This document shows positions 1 to 5,640 of a DNA stretch of 5,904 nucleotides, one piece after another. The translations under genes and the position numbers were made by a program. The notes below the pieces were generated by a model that saw nothing but the letters and a program-made list of their open reading frames with translations, was not told the origin of the DNA and did not search any database. The DNA is from an uncultured Clostridia bacterium (GTDB taxonomy: Bacteria > Bacillota > Clostridia > Christensenellales > Pumilibacteraceae): the NCBI GenBank assembly GCA_934277845.1, contig CAKQVV010000106.1, forward strand, positions 1 through 5,904. Direction: 5' to 3'. How positions within the stretch are numbered: the first letter of the stretch is position 1; each line of letters begins with the position of its first letter.

Positions 1-714
1 GACTTCGGTAATATATTCGCGAATGACGAGTCCGTGGATCGGGCAAATGACTTTTACGTCGAGGGCGGCGACCTTTTTGAGAACGGCGGCGACCTGCGCG
101 CCGAACTTGCCCACGATGTTGGCGTAATAGCGACGCATTTCGTCGATATACCCTTCGCCGAAGTCCGCTTCGTTATCGAACAGACAGCCGTCGACAGAGC
201 CGAACGATCCGAACGCGTCCTGCGCAAACAGAATTCCGTCGGTCGCGTCGTAAGCCGCCATGGACTCGGGCCAGTGCACCATGGGCGTCATGATAAACGT
301 GAGCGAACGTTTGCCCATGGGCAGCGTTTCGCCGTCGGCAACGACCTGCATGTCCGCCACGCGCGACGGATCGAGATAAAGCCCTGCCATCGCTTTGGTT
401 TTCGCGTTGCCCACGAGTTTCGCCCCGGGGTACTTGTTCATAAGATTTTTCAGTGCCGCGCTGTGATCGGGTTCGAGATGATTTATTATTATATAGTCGA
501 GTTTTCTTCCGGAAAGAACCTTTTCCACTCCATCTGTAAATTCTTCCGAAACCGCAGCGTCCGCGCCGTCGAGCACCGCTGTTTTCTCGTCCGTGACAAC
601 ATAGGAATTGTACGACGCTCCCTCCGGCACGGGGAACAGGTTTTCAAAATATTGTATACGCTTGTCACTCGCAGTTACGGCAAAAACTCCGTCCGCTACT
701 TTTCTTACTGCCAT
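1..714 (-). CDS. fprA: Flavodiiron protein (FprA/ROO family), N-terminal part, cut by the window edge
   Basis: Reading the minus strand from an ATG at 714 gives 238 codons that stay open to base 1; the gene continues off the left edge. What is seen is the metallo-beta-lactamase-like di-iron domain: NHLEPDHS supplies H79, E81, D83 and H84, followed by H147 (TPMVHWPES), D166 (LFAQDAFGSFG) and H227 (CPIHGL). These match the six iron ligands known from flavodiiron proteins (H-x-E-x-D, H, D, H), so the di-iron site looks intact. Family members are about 390-400 residues, with a C-terminal FMN-binding flavodoxin domain that would lie outside the window. They are cytoplasmic and reduce O2 to water and/or NO to N2O, protecting anaerobes. 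The start is set by an AGGAGG ribosome site at 720-726 (minus strand). It is transcribed away from the TetR-family gene at 912, which could regulate it (inference). Whether O2 or NO is preferred cannot be read here. Confidence 0.95.
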   Translation of the reverse strand, partial: MAVRKVADGVFAVTASDKRIQYFENLFPVPEGASYNSYVVTDEKTAVLDGADAAVSEEFTDGVEKVLSGRKLDYIIINHLEPDHSAALKNLMNKYPGAKLVGNAKTKAMAGLYLDPSRVADMQVVADGETLPMGKRSLTFIMTPMVHWPESMAAYDATDGILFAQDAFGSFGSVDGCLFDNEADFGEGYIDEMRRYYANIVGKFGAQVAAVLKKVAALDVKVICPIHGLVIREYITEV

Positions 715-767
715 TTATATTCCTCCTTGTGCCCCGGAAATATTGTATTGCCGGCACCGTAACATAA

Positions 768-796
768 AGTATACCACTAAATCTGCGTTTCGTAAA
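768..796 (-). promoter_or_regulatory. Promoter of the flavodiiron gene
   Basis: On the minus strand a -35 box TTTACG (796-791) is followed by a 17-bp spacer and a TATACT -10 box (773-768). The -10 is preceded by TGG, making an extended -10. Predicted transcription would begin near 761, leaving a leader of roughly 45 nt before the ATG at 714. The -10 matches consensus well, the -35 at four of six bases. Confidence 0.65.
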
Positions 797-835
797 GTCT
801 AACGTGTGAAAATTAGATTAAAGCACGATTAAGAT

Positions 836-855
836 AATAATATAATCGTATTATT
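836..855. promoter_or_regulatory. Candidate operator: AT-rich inverted repeat between divergent promoters
   Basis: AATAATA (836-842) and TATTATT (849-855) form a perfect 7-bp inverted repeat around a 6-bp centre. It spans 20 bp and ends 3 bp before the -35 box of the TetR gene. Size and place suit a TetR-type operator or an UP element. The surrounding DNA is very AT-rich, so a chance palindrome is quite possible. A second loose pair, AACGTGTG (801-808) and CACACGGTT (863-871), lies near the -35 boxes of the two divergent promoters. Confidence 0.3.
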
Positions 856-858
856 TTA

Positions 859-887
859 TTGACACACGGTTAATTATGTGCTAGTAT
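859..887 (+). promoter_or_regulatory. Promoter of the TetR-family gene
   Basis: A consensus -35 TTGACA (859-864), a 17-bp spacer and a TAGTAT -10 (882-887) predict a start near 894. This leaves a short leader of about 18 nt carrying a GTGAGG ribosome site at 901-906 before the ATG at 912. An overlapping alternative -10 is TATTAT at 885-890. Confidence 0.7.
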
Positions 888-911
888 TATAAAAAAATCA
901 GTGAGGTTGTC

Positions 912-1532
912 ATGCCGAATTACAATGTTATCGGCGCGGTGAAAGAGGACGCGAGAATCACAAGAAGCAAACGCGATTTGCGTTACGCGTTGATGGAACT
1001 ATTGAAAACCACGCCGTTCGAGAAGATTACCGTCATCGAAATTTGCGAAAAAGCGATGATAAACAAGGTCACTTTTTACAAGCATTACGCCGACAAGTAC
1101 GACCTTTTCGACGATTGTATCAAAGACATCGGTCAGGACATTTTCGCCCGCATCGACACCGCCCATCCGAAAAACCTGTTTGCCGAAAACCCGATGGAGT
1201 TTTGTCTTGCGCTGCTCGAAGAAATCACCGTCGAATGCGTAAACCGCCGGGAAGCGCTGCTCACGCTCGTTTGCGGCGATAATGCGCTGAACAATTACAT
1301 AGTGCACAGTTGCATCGAAAAGATGATAGTATCGCTCATCGACGAAATCTCCGCTTCCGTCGCGCTCAAAGTTCCGGCGAAAAGCCTTGCGGCGTTCCTG
1401 ACCGGCGGTTTCTCAATGATAATTCTGGAGCAGATCAACAACCCTGCCGCGTTTGATCGCGCCGAATTTACCGGATACTGCCGCGAAATATTTGCCGACG
1501 TCGTAAAGTACGGAATACTCGTTAAAAAATAA
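912..1532 (+). CDS. TetR/AcrR-family transcriptional regulator
   Basis: This 206-residue protein has the usual TetR-family size and plan. Residues about 17-66 form the DNA-binding domain (ITRSKRDLRYALMELL, then KITVIEICEKAMINKVTFYK and HYADKYDLF). The helix-turn-helix recognition segment is around NKVTFYKHY (residues 51-59), a very typical signature. The remaining 140 residues are helical and presumably form the ligand-binding and dimerisation domain; this part is variable in the family, so the effector cannot be named. The start at 912 is supported by GAGG five bases upstream. The gene is divergent from the flavodiiron gene and shares its 197-bp spacer, so auto-regulation and control of that neighbour are reasonable inferences. 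It converges on the aldolase gene, separated from it by a two-way terminator. Weaker possibility: it controls a target outside the window. Confidence 0.93.
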   Translation: MPNYNVIGAVKEDARITRSKRDLRYALMELLKTTPFEKITVIEICEKAMINKVTFYKHYADKYDLFDDCIKDIGQDIFARIDTAHPKNLFAENPMEFCLALLEEITVECVNRREALLTLVCGDNALNNYIVHSCIEKMIVSLIDEISASVALKVPAKSLAAFLTGGFSMIILEQINNPAAFDRAEFTGYCREIFADVVKYGILVKK

Positions 1533-1562
1533 CGGCAGTATTGCCGTAGTAGTCGGATTTAA

Positions 1563-1595
1563 CCTGCCGACAACGCAAAATCCCCTGCCGACAAC
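1563..1595. repeat. 12-nt direct repeat in the convergent spacer
   Basis: CCTGCCGACAAC occurs at 1563-1574 and again at 1584-1595, a period of 21 bp. The second copy runs from the left arm of the terminator hairpin through its loop. An upstream GTCGG (1552-1556) can pair with the CCGAC of either copy (1567-1571 or 1588-1592), so alternative folds are possible. It may simply be a small local duplication. Confidence 0.6.
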
Positions 1596-1605
1596 AGGGG
1601 ATTTT
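1577..1605. terminator. Bidirectional intrinsic terminator
   Basis: AAAATCCCCTG (1577-1587) and CAGGGGATTTT (1595-1605) are exact reverse complements, giving an 11-bp stem with a 7-nt loop. The A-run on one arm and T-run on the other give a U-tract in either direction, so it can end both the TetR gene transcript (plus, stop at 1532) and the aldolase operon transcript (minus, stop at 1625). A weaker hairpin, ACGGCA (1532-1537) with TGCCGT (1542-1547), begins at the TetR stop codon but lacks a T-run. Confidence 0.88.
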
Positions 1606-1624
1606 CAATATATATCGGGTTTTA

Positions 1625-2260
1625 TTACGGGCGAACGGTCGCGGCGATCGAAACGGCTTCGCGGGAAAGTCTTTCGATTTCGTCGAAACGCTGTTCCGCA
1701 ACGAGTTTGCCGTCGACCATCCAACTGCCGCCCACAGCGAAGATCTTGTCGCAAGCGAGGTATTCGGCGAGGTTAAGCGCGTTCACGCCGCCGGTAGGGA
1801 CGAACCTGACGCCCACGAACGGCGCGGCGAGAGCCTTTATCGCCTTCAAGCCGCCGTACACCGAAGCCGGGAAAAACTTGACTACATTTATGCCGTGGTC
1901 GAGCGCGCGGATGATTTCGGTCGGTGTTACGCATCCGGGAAGATACGGTACGGAAGCGGAAGCGCAAAACTCCGCGACCGAATCCGACCAGCCCGGTCCC
2001 ACGATAAACTCCGCGCCGGCGTACACCGCCTGTTCGGCTTGTTTGACATTGACGACGGTGCCCGCGCCCACTATCATTTCGGGGAAATGCTCGCTCGCGT
2101 ACTTGATCGCCTCCGCTGCGCAAGCGGTGCGGAACGTGATTTCCGCGGTGGGGATGCCGCCTCTTTCCAGCGCGCCGAGTACTCCTTGCGCGTCCTCTGC
2201 CTTGTCCAGTTTAACTACGGGGACGATTTTTGCCGCCGCGATTTTTTCCATATCGGTCAT
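1625..2260 (-). CDS. eda: 2-dehydro-3-deoxyphosphogluconate (KDPG) / 4-hydroxy-2-oxoglutarate aldolase
   Basis: The 211-residue product is a complete class I KDPG aldolase, a cytoplasmic (beta/alpha)8 barrel that splits KDPG into pyruvate and glyceraldehyde-3-phosphate, closing the Entner-Doudoroff and uronate routes. Visible active-site parts are E40 and R44 (AEITFRT), T68 (GAGTV), the Schiff-base lysine K128 (VVKFFPAS), and the phosphate-binding loops PTGGVN (155-160) and GGSWM (177-181). Length is normal for the family. The start at 2260 is supported by AAGGAG, which sits inside the last codons of the upstream glycosidase gene; the gap between the two genes is 4 bp, implying co-transcription and probably coupled translation. 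It is the last gene of the operon, followed by the two-way terminator. The related 2-dehydro-3-deoxy-6-phosphogalactonate aldolase activity cannot be excluded from sequence; kdgA is the usual Firmicutes name. Confidence 0.95.
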   Translation of the reverse strand: MTDMEKIAAAKIVPVVKLDKAEDAQGVLGALERGGIPTAEITFRTACAAEAIKYASEHFPEMIVGAGTVVNVKQAEQAVYAGAEFIVGPGWSDSVAEFCASASVPYLPGCVTPTEIIRALDHGINVVKFFPASVYGGLKAIKALAAPFVGVRFVPTGGVNALNLAEYLACDKIFAVGGSWMVDGKLVAEQRFDEIERLSREAVSIAATVRP

Positions 2261-2264
2261 GATT

Positions 2265-3302
2265 TTATTCTCCTTGTTTGGCGTAATTTTTTACGTCGGT
2301 TATTTTCTTTAAGTATACGAACGCCGCCGTGGTTATATCCGGCGCAATCGCTCTGTAACGTTTCCATTCGTATTCCCATCCGAGCGCCTGTACTTCGACG
2401 CGCAAATCCTTTGCAAAATAGATCGGATCGTTTATGTGCCAGCGGTACATCGAAAACCGCTGTCCGACAACGTCAAACGCGTCCTCGGGCGTGACCTCGG
2501 GCAAACCCTGATAAGCCGTGGTAAAGCACCGATATTTGCCTTTAGGTTGCTCGAACGACCACGCACCGCCGAAATAGTCTTCCGTACCCGTACCGCAAAT
2601 CGTGGGGAATTCTTCGTCGCCGTCGATAAAAAACTTGAACTCGCCCTCTCCCCAGAACGTATCGTAGTCGGTGGTGAAAGTCATAAAAGTTCCGACGTAC
2701 ACTCCCTTTCCGCGCACTTTTGCCAAAACCGCATGGTTCTTTTTAGGCGTCACGGGCAAAGATTCATTGTAAAAAACATGAAAATAACACGCCGAACGCG
2801 GTATTCTTTTTAACTGATAATCGATCTGATAATAAACCGTGATATCTTCGTCCGTAATATTTTTGAACGTGATTTTCAGTCCTTTGCGGAACGGAACGCG
2901 CCAATATAAGTTCATACCGCCGCGAGGATTGACGGTTACCGCAAGCGAGTTGACGGCGGACGGATTGTCGCCGCCGATCGCGAACAATTTACCGAGCGGC
3001 ATACTGACGGACGGAAAATCCGCGCCGTCGTAAAAAAACTCTGCGACGATGCCTTGAAACCCGACCGGCGCGCAAGTCACCCAAACGTGTCGCACCTCGC
3101 CGCTGCCCTTTATGTCGCAAATGGTAAACGTAGAATTTTTCGCAATAATAACGCTGGGAGAAATTTTGAACGTCTGCCCCAAATCCGCGGAAACCGCTTT
3201 ACCGGTTCCCTCGGTCGCCATGCCGCCGCGCCCCTTTTCGCCCGTAAAATTTTCTGCGGTAATCGCGCGGGACTTTATTCGTTTATAATTAAACTCAAAC
3301 AT
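2265..3302 (-). CDS. DUF2961 / glycoside hydrolase family 172 protein
   Basis: This 345-residue protein carries the hallmarks of the DUF2961 (GH172) family: an N-terminal ENFTGEKGRGG segment (17-27), a GEGEFKFFIDGD strand (218-229) and the GTGTEDYFGGAW block (237-248). Glutamates in these last two blocks (E219 or E221, and E241) are the likely catalytic pair, by analogy with the two glutamates reported for the Bifidobacterium alpha-fructofuranosidase that founded GH172. Characterised members are exo-acting on alpha-D-fructofuranosides or D-arabinofuranosides; the substrate here is unknown. No signal peptide or membrane segment is present, so it should act in the cytoplasm on an imported oligosaccharide or glycoside. 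It lies between a uronate-pathway oxidoreductase (10-bp gap) and KDPG aldolase (4-bp gap), suggesting its product enters that route (inference). The conserved N-terminal motif confirms the start, although the ribosome site is unusually close. Confidence 0.9.
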   Translation of the reverse strand: MFEFNYKRIKSRAITAENFTGEKGRGGMATEGTGKAVSADLGQTFKISPSVIIAKNSTFTICDIKGSGEVRHVWVTCAPVGFQGIVAEFFYDGADFPSVSMPLGKLFAIGGDNPSAVNSLAVTVNPRGGMNLYWRVPFRKGLKITFKNITDEDITVYYQIDYQLKRIPRSACYFHVFYNESLPVTPKKNHAVLAKVRGKGVYVGTFMTFTTDYDTFWGEGEFKFFIDGDEEFPTICGTGTEDYFGGAWSFEQPKGKYRCFTTAYQGLPEVTPEDAFDVVGQRFSMYRWHINDPIYFAKDLRVEVQALGWEYEWKRYRAIAPDITTAAFVYLKKITDVKNYAKQGE

Positions 3303-3307
3303 ACCTT
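3303..3307 (-). promoter_or_regulatory. Unusually close ribosome site of the GH172 gene
   Basis: The only Shine-Dalgarno-like bases before the GH172 ATG are AAGG at 3307-3304, leaving one nucleotide before the start codon instead of the usual five to nine. The stop codon of the upstream SDR gene ends 10 bp before the ATG. Efficient initiation may therefore depend on ribosomes finishing the upstream gene (translational coupling, inference). Confidence 0.45.
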
Positions 3308-3312
3308 ATTTA

Positions 3313-4143
3313 TTACACGCCGCTGTATGCCGCAAAGCCGCCGTCGACCGCGATCACGCTGCCGGTAACGAAGCCCGAGGCTTCGTCGCTGGAAAGCCAC
3401 AAAAGCGTGCCGATAAGGTCTTCTACTTCGCCGAATTTCTTCATAGGCGTTGCGTTCAGGATTTTACCGGTACGCGCGGTAGGCGTGCCGTCGCCGTTGA
3501 AAAGCAACGAACGGTTCTGGTTGGTCACGAAAAAGCCCGGCGCAATCGCGTTGCAACGGATTTTGCAGGGCGCGAAGTGCACCGCCAGCCACTGGGTAAA
3601 GTTGCTGACGCCCGCTTTCGCCGCGCTGTACGCCGGGATCTTGGTGAGCGGACGGAACGCATTCATCGACGAAATGTTGATGATATTGCCGCCCGTCTTT
3701 ACCATATCCTCGGCAAAAACCTGCGTAACCAAAAACGCCGAAGTAATGTTGAGGTCGAACACGAATTTCAGTCCGCTTTCGTCCAGCGCGAAAAAGTCTT
3801 TTACGCCGATAAGATCGGGCGTCATCGTTTCGTTGTCGCAGGTAGCCTTCGGGTTGTTGCCGCCCGCGCCGTTTATAAGGAAGTTGACTTTGCCGAACTT
3901 CGCGTTGATTTCCGTCTTTGCTCTCGCGATATCGGTTTTGTCGAGGCAGTTGCATTTGACCGCCATCGCGTTCTCGCCCAAGCCCTCGACCGCTTTCTTC
4001 ACCGCTTCCTCGTTGATGTCGAGAAACGCGACCTTTGCGCCCGATTTTACGAGCACTTCGCCGAACGCCGACATGAGTACTCCGCCGCCGCCCGTCACCG
4101 CCACTACTTTATCGCTTAAATCTACTTTGAAAGGTAATTTCAT
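3313..4143 (-). CDS. uxuB: SDR-family D-mannonate oxidoreductase (fructuronate reductase)
   Basis: The 276-residue product is a classical short-chain dehydrogenase. Visible parts are the glycine-rich dinucleotide loop TGGGGVL (17-23), D42 at the end of the second strand (favouring NAD(H)), NGAGG (91-95), N132, S159, and Y172/K176 of the YxxxK motif, giving a complete catalytic set. The loop NNPKAT (96-101) and the insertion that follows (about 102-126) resemble the SDR-type mannonate oxidoreductases of Bacillus and Thermotoga (UxuB/YjmF, about 278 residues), not the larger E. coli UxuB. These interconvert D-fructuronate and D-mannonate in glucuronate breakdown. A GGAGG ribosome site at 4150-4154 fixes the start. 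It is the first gene of the operon with GH172 and KDPG aldolase; the aldolase supports a uronate role. A different sugar-acid substrate, such as 2-deoxygluconate or another ketouronate, remains possible. Confidence 0.85.
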   Translation of the reverse strand: MKLPFKVDLSDKVVAVTGGGGVLMSAFGEVLVKSGAKVAFLDINEEAVKKAVEGLGENAMAVKCNCLDKTDIARAKTEINAKFGKVNFLINGAGGNNPKATCDNETMTPDLIGVKDFFALDESGLKFVFDLNITSAFLVTQVFAEDMVKTGGNIINISSMNAFRPLTKIPAYSAAKAGVSNFTQWLAVHFAPCKIRCNAIAPGFFVTNQNRSLLFNGDGTPTARTGKILNATPMKKFGEVEDLIGTLLWLSSDEASGFVTGSVIAVDGGFAAYSGV

Positions 4144-4169
4144 TATTTGCCTCCGATGTTTTTTTCTTT

Positions 4170-4198
4170 ATAATACACTACTGCCGGCAAAAGCGCAA
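4170..4198 (-). promoter_or_regulatory. Promoter of the uxuB-GH172-eda operon
   Basis: On the minus strand TTGCGC (4198-4193), a 17-bp spacer and TATTAT (4175-4170) form a sigma-A-like promoter, with a start predicted near 4163 and a leader of about 20 nt containing GGAGG. I see no obvious terminator between darA's stop (4294-4292) and this promoter, so some read-through from darA into the operon is possible. Confidence 0.6.
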
Positions 4199-4224
4199 CA
4201 TTTTTACAACCATATAATGTATTT

Positions 4225-4240
4225 TGCAATATACTTTGCA
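4225..4240. promoter_or_regulatory. Candidate operator upstream of the uronate operon
   Basis: TGCAATATACTTTGCA has matched 5-bp ends (TGCAA and TTGCA) around a 6-bp centre that is palindromic only at its middle two bases. It lies 27 bp upstream of the operon's -35 box. Sugar-acid operons are often controlled by GntR- or LacI-type proteins binding such short palindromes, but no such regulator gene is in the window. The element could be chance in AT-rich DNA. Confidence 0.3.
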
Positions 4241-4291
4241 TTTCTAGCACGATTTCGGATGCAATCGACTACGGATTTTACGAAAACAGAC

Positions 4292-4636
4292 TCAGTATTT
4301 AGTCATTTTATCGGCGTTAAGTTCGAATATCGTACAGCCGCCGATCTCCGATTCGATCGGTACGCTGCTCGCAGTTTCGGCTTGATGCACGAGTCCGCTG
4401 CTGATATTCGCGGTGGAATTGTTCACTCTTATCGCACGCCTGCCCGCGGTCTTTTTCAAGATTTCTTTCGCACGTTTCACCCGATCTTCGGTCGTACCGA
4501 TGAGAAGCGTTACGTTTTTTTTCTTTAAAAAGCCGCCGGTCGATCCCATTTCGGTCAACATAAATCCTTCGCTCGTAAGCGCGCGTTCCGCTTCCGCTTT
4601 GTCGTCTTTCGCAATTATCGCCATGAGTAATTTCAT
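4292..4636 (-). CDS. darA: Cyclic-di-AMP receptor DarA (PII-like, YaaQ/PstA family)
   Basis: The product is 114 residues, close to the roughly 109 of Bacillus DarA, and has the family pattern: MKLLMAIIA at the N-terminus, T28, the GSTGGFLKKKN loop (31-41) with F36, L37 and N41, LLIG ending at G47, and the C-terminal GGCTIFEL strand (99-106). Known members are cytoplasmic trimers with a PII-like ferredoxin fold that bind one c-di-AMP at each subunit interface; the residues named above correspond to ligand-contact positions described for the S. aureus protein, so binding is expected. Downstream partners are poorly known. An in-frame ATG exists further upstream (4729), but I choose 4636 because GGAGG (4642-4646) lies six bases before it and the family begins MKL(I/L). 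The upstream extension would also run through the promoter. It is divergent from the membrane-protein gene at 4861. Confidence 0.93.
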   Translation of the reverse strand: MKLLMAIIAKDDKAEAERALTSEGFMLTEMGSTGGFLKKKNVTLLIGTTEDRVKRAKEILKKTAGRRAIRVNNSTANISSGLVHQAETASSVPIESEIGGCTIFELNADKMTKY

Positions 4637-4668
4637 CTTTTTCCTCCGGTACCCTGTTCTTATTATAT

Positions 4669-4697
4669 ATAATATCACGATTTTGCTCATTTTGCAA
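4669..4697 (-). promoter_or_regulatory. Promoter of darA
   Basis: Minus-strand TTGCAA (4697-4692), a 17-bp spacer and TATTAT (4674-4669) preceded by TGA form a good promoter with an extended -10. The predicted start is near 4662, about 25 nt before the ATG at 4636, which also rules out the longer upstream start at 4729 for this transcript. Confidence 0.7.
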
Positions 4698-4798
4698 CCG
4701 ATTGCGTCATATTCATCGTTCGTTTGCACCTGCTCACAAATTCGCTTGCCGCAATAACCAGATAATTTTAAAAATTACGTGAAACAATGTTAAAACGG

Positions 4799-4827
4799 TT
4801 GACATATTTGCACGAAATAGATATACT
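4799..4827 (+). promoter_or_regulatory. Promoter of the PAP2-like membrane protein gene
   Basis: A perfect TTGACA (4799-4804), a 17-bp spacer and TATACT (4822-4827) predict a start near 4834. The leader of about 27 nt carries TAAGGAG (4847-4853), seven bases before the ATG. This is the strongest-looking promoter in the window. Confidence 0.8.
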
Positions 4828-4860
4828 GGTATTGAAAACTAGATAATAAGGAGCGCAACT

Positions 4861-5520
4861 ATGGATAATGAATTTACCAAAGCCCACGCGACGATCGAGT
4901 CCAAGAAAGAACCGTCCGAAAAATCGCCCGGACCGAAAGCCGGTGCGGGAGCGATTGTCGCAAAAATAATAAGAATACTTACTCTTCCCACGCTGTTGTT
5001 TTTTGCGCTGATACTGACGCTGTATTTCGTGCGTCGCGAAGCGTTTGCCGAGCCTTTCAGTGTGCTCGTCCCGGTGCTGGGAATAGGCGTTTTCCCTATT
5101 TTGTCGTACCCGATCTCGATGGTACTGCCGCGCTCTGTGCGCGGACGCAGGTCGCAAAGAATCATGGCGTTTGTGTTCAGCGCGACAGGATATACGGTTT
5201 CGTTCGTGCTGTGCGCCGCGTGGCATCTCGGCGACGTAGTGACGCTGATGTGCGCGACATACTTCTTCTCTGTGTCGTTGCTCATCATGTTCAATCTGTT
5301 CGGCATCAAAGCCAGCGGGCACGCGTGCGGTACAGCCGGTCCGCTTGTGTTCCTTTGCTATAACGTCGGTTTTATCTATATTATTCCTTGCGCCGCGCTG
5401 TTTTGCTTATCCGCGTGGGCATCGGTAAAACTTGCACGCCACACGCCGAAAGAATTCTTCTTCGGTACGCTGTGCGCCGTCATCGCCTTTCTCTTGGCTC
5501 TCGCGCTTGTTTTGCTGTAA
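4861..5520 (+). CDS. Six-helix membrane protein, PAP2-like with altered motifs
   Basis: The 219-residue product has a hydrophilic, charged N-terminus (1-30) and about six hydrophobic segments (roughly 35-57, 66-89, 101-120, 125-147, 158-182, 200-218). Its loops recall PAP2 phosphatases: a basic stretch RSVRGRRSQR (91-100), KASGHACG (150-157) where PAP2 has PSGH, and SVKLARHTPKE (188-198) where PAP2 has SRxxxxxHxxxD. H154 and H194, the acid/base and nucleophile positions, are kept; the motif-three arginine is replaced by V189 and the aspartate by E198. PAP2 enzymes dephosphorylate lipid phosphates such as phosphatidate or undecaprenyl pyrophosphate at the membrane. Whether this protein is active is unclear; it may be a divergent subfamily or a non-catalytic relative. 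It has its own strong promoter and terminator, so it is a single-gene unit, divergent from darA. Family assignment rests on motif resemblance and topology only. Confidence 0.7.
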   Translation: MDNEFTKAHATIESKKEPSEKSPGPKAGAGAIVAKIIRILTLPTLLFFALILTLYFVRREAFAEPFSVLVPVLGIGVFPILSYPISMVLPRSVRGRRSQRIMAFVFSATGYTVSFVLCAAWHLGDVVTLMCATYFFSVSLLIMFNLFGIKASGHACGTAGPLVFLCYNVGFIYIIPCAALFCLSAWASVKLARHTPKEFFFGTLCAVIAFLLALALVLL

Positions 5521-5595
5521 AACGACGCAACTGAAGTATCCCCAAAGCACCCGGCAACCGAATACTACCCGATAACAAATTTAAATTAACGATCA

Positions 5596-5630
5596 AGCGG
5601 CAACGAAACTCTTCGCTGTCGCTTTTTGTT
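5596..5630 (+). terminator. Intrinsic terminator after the membrane-protein gene
   Basis: AGCGGCAACGAA (5596-5607) pairs with TTCGCTGTCGCT (5612-5623) over 12 positions, including one G-U pair and one A-C mismatch, around a 4-nt ACTC loop. A run of five T (5623-5627) and then GTT follows. It lies about 75 bp past the stop codon at 5520 and should end that transcript before the tRNA. Confidence 0.8.
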
Positions 5631-5640
5631 GCAGCACGCT

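Noticed and set aside
34..762. Long plus-strand open frame
   Set aside because: It is the antisense shadow of the flavodiiron gene, whose iron-ligand motifs and ribosome site are clear on the minus strand.
841..846. TATAAT as a second -10 box for the TetR gene
   Set aside because: No acceptable -35 lies 16-18 bp upstream, and the TTGACA/TAGTAT pair just downstream is better placed.
3407..4528. 373-codon plus-strand open frame, longer than the real genes opposite
   Set aside because: It overlaps the SDR and darA genes in antisense, and crosses both the intergenic promoter and darA's stop. It has no recognisable domain, whereas both opposite frames carry full family motifs.
4637..4729. N-terminal extension of darA from the ATG at 4729
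   Set aside because: The extension runs through the predicted darA promoter, lacks family similarity, and the ATG at 4636 has an ideal GGAGG site and matches the usual N-terminus.
4768..5322. Two overlapping minus-strand open frames opposite the membrane-protein gene
   Set aside because: Their compositions (very rich in R, H and Q, or low in structure) are typical of antisense frames. The plus strand has promoter, ribosome site, helices and terminator in order.
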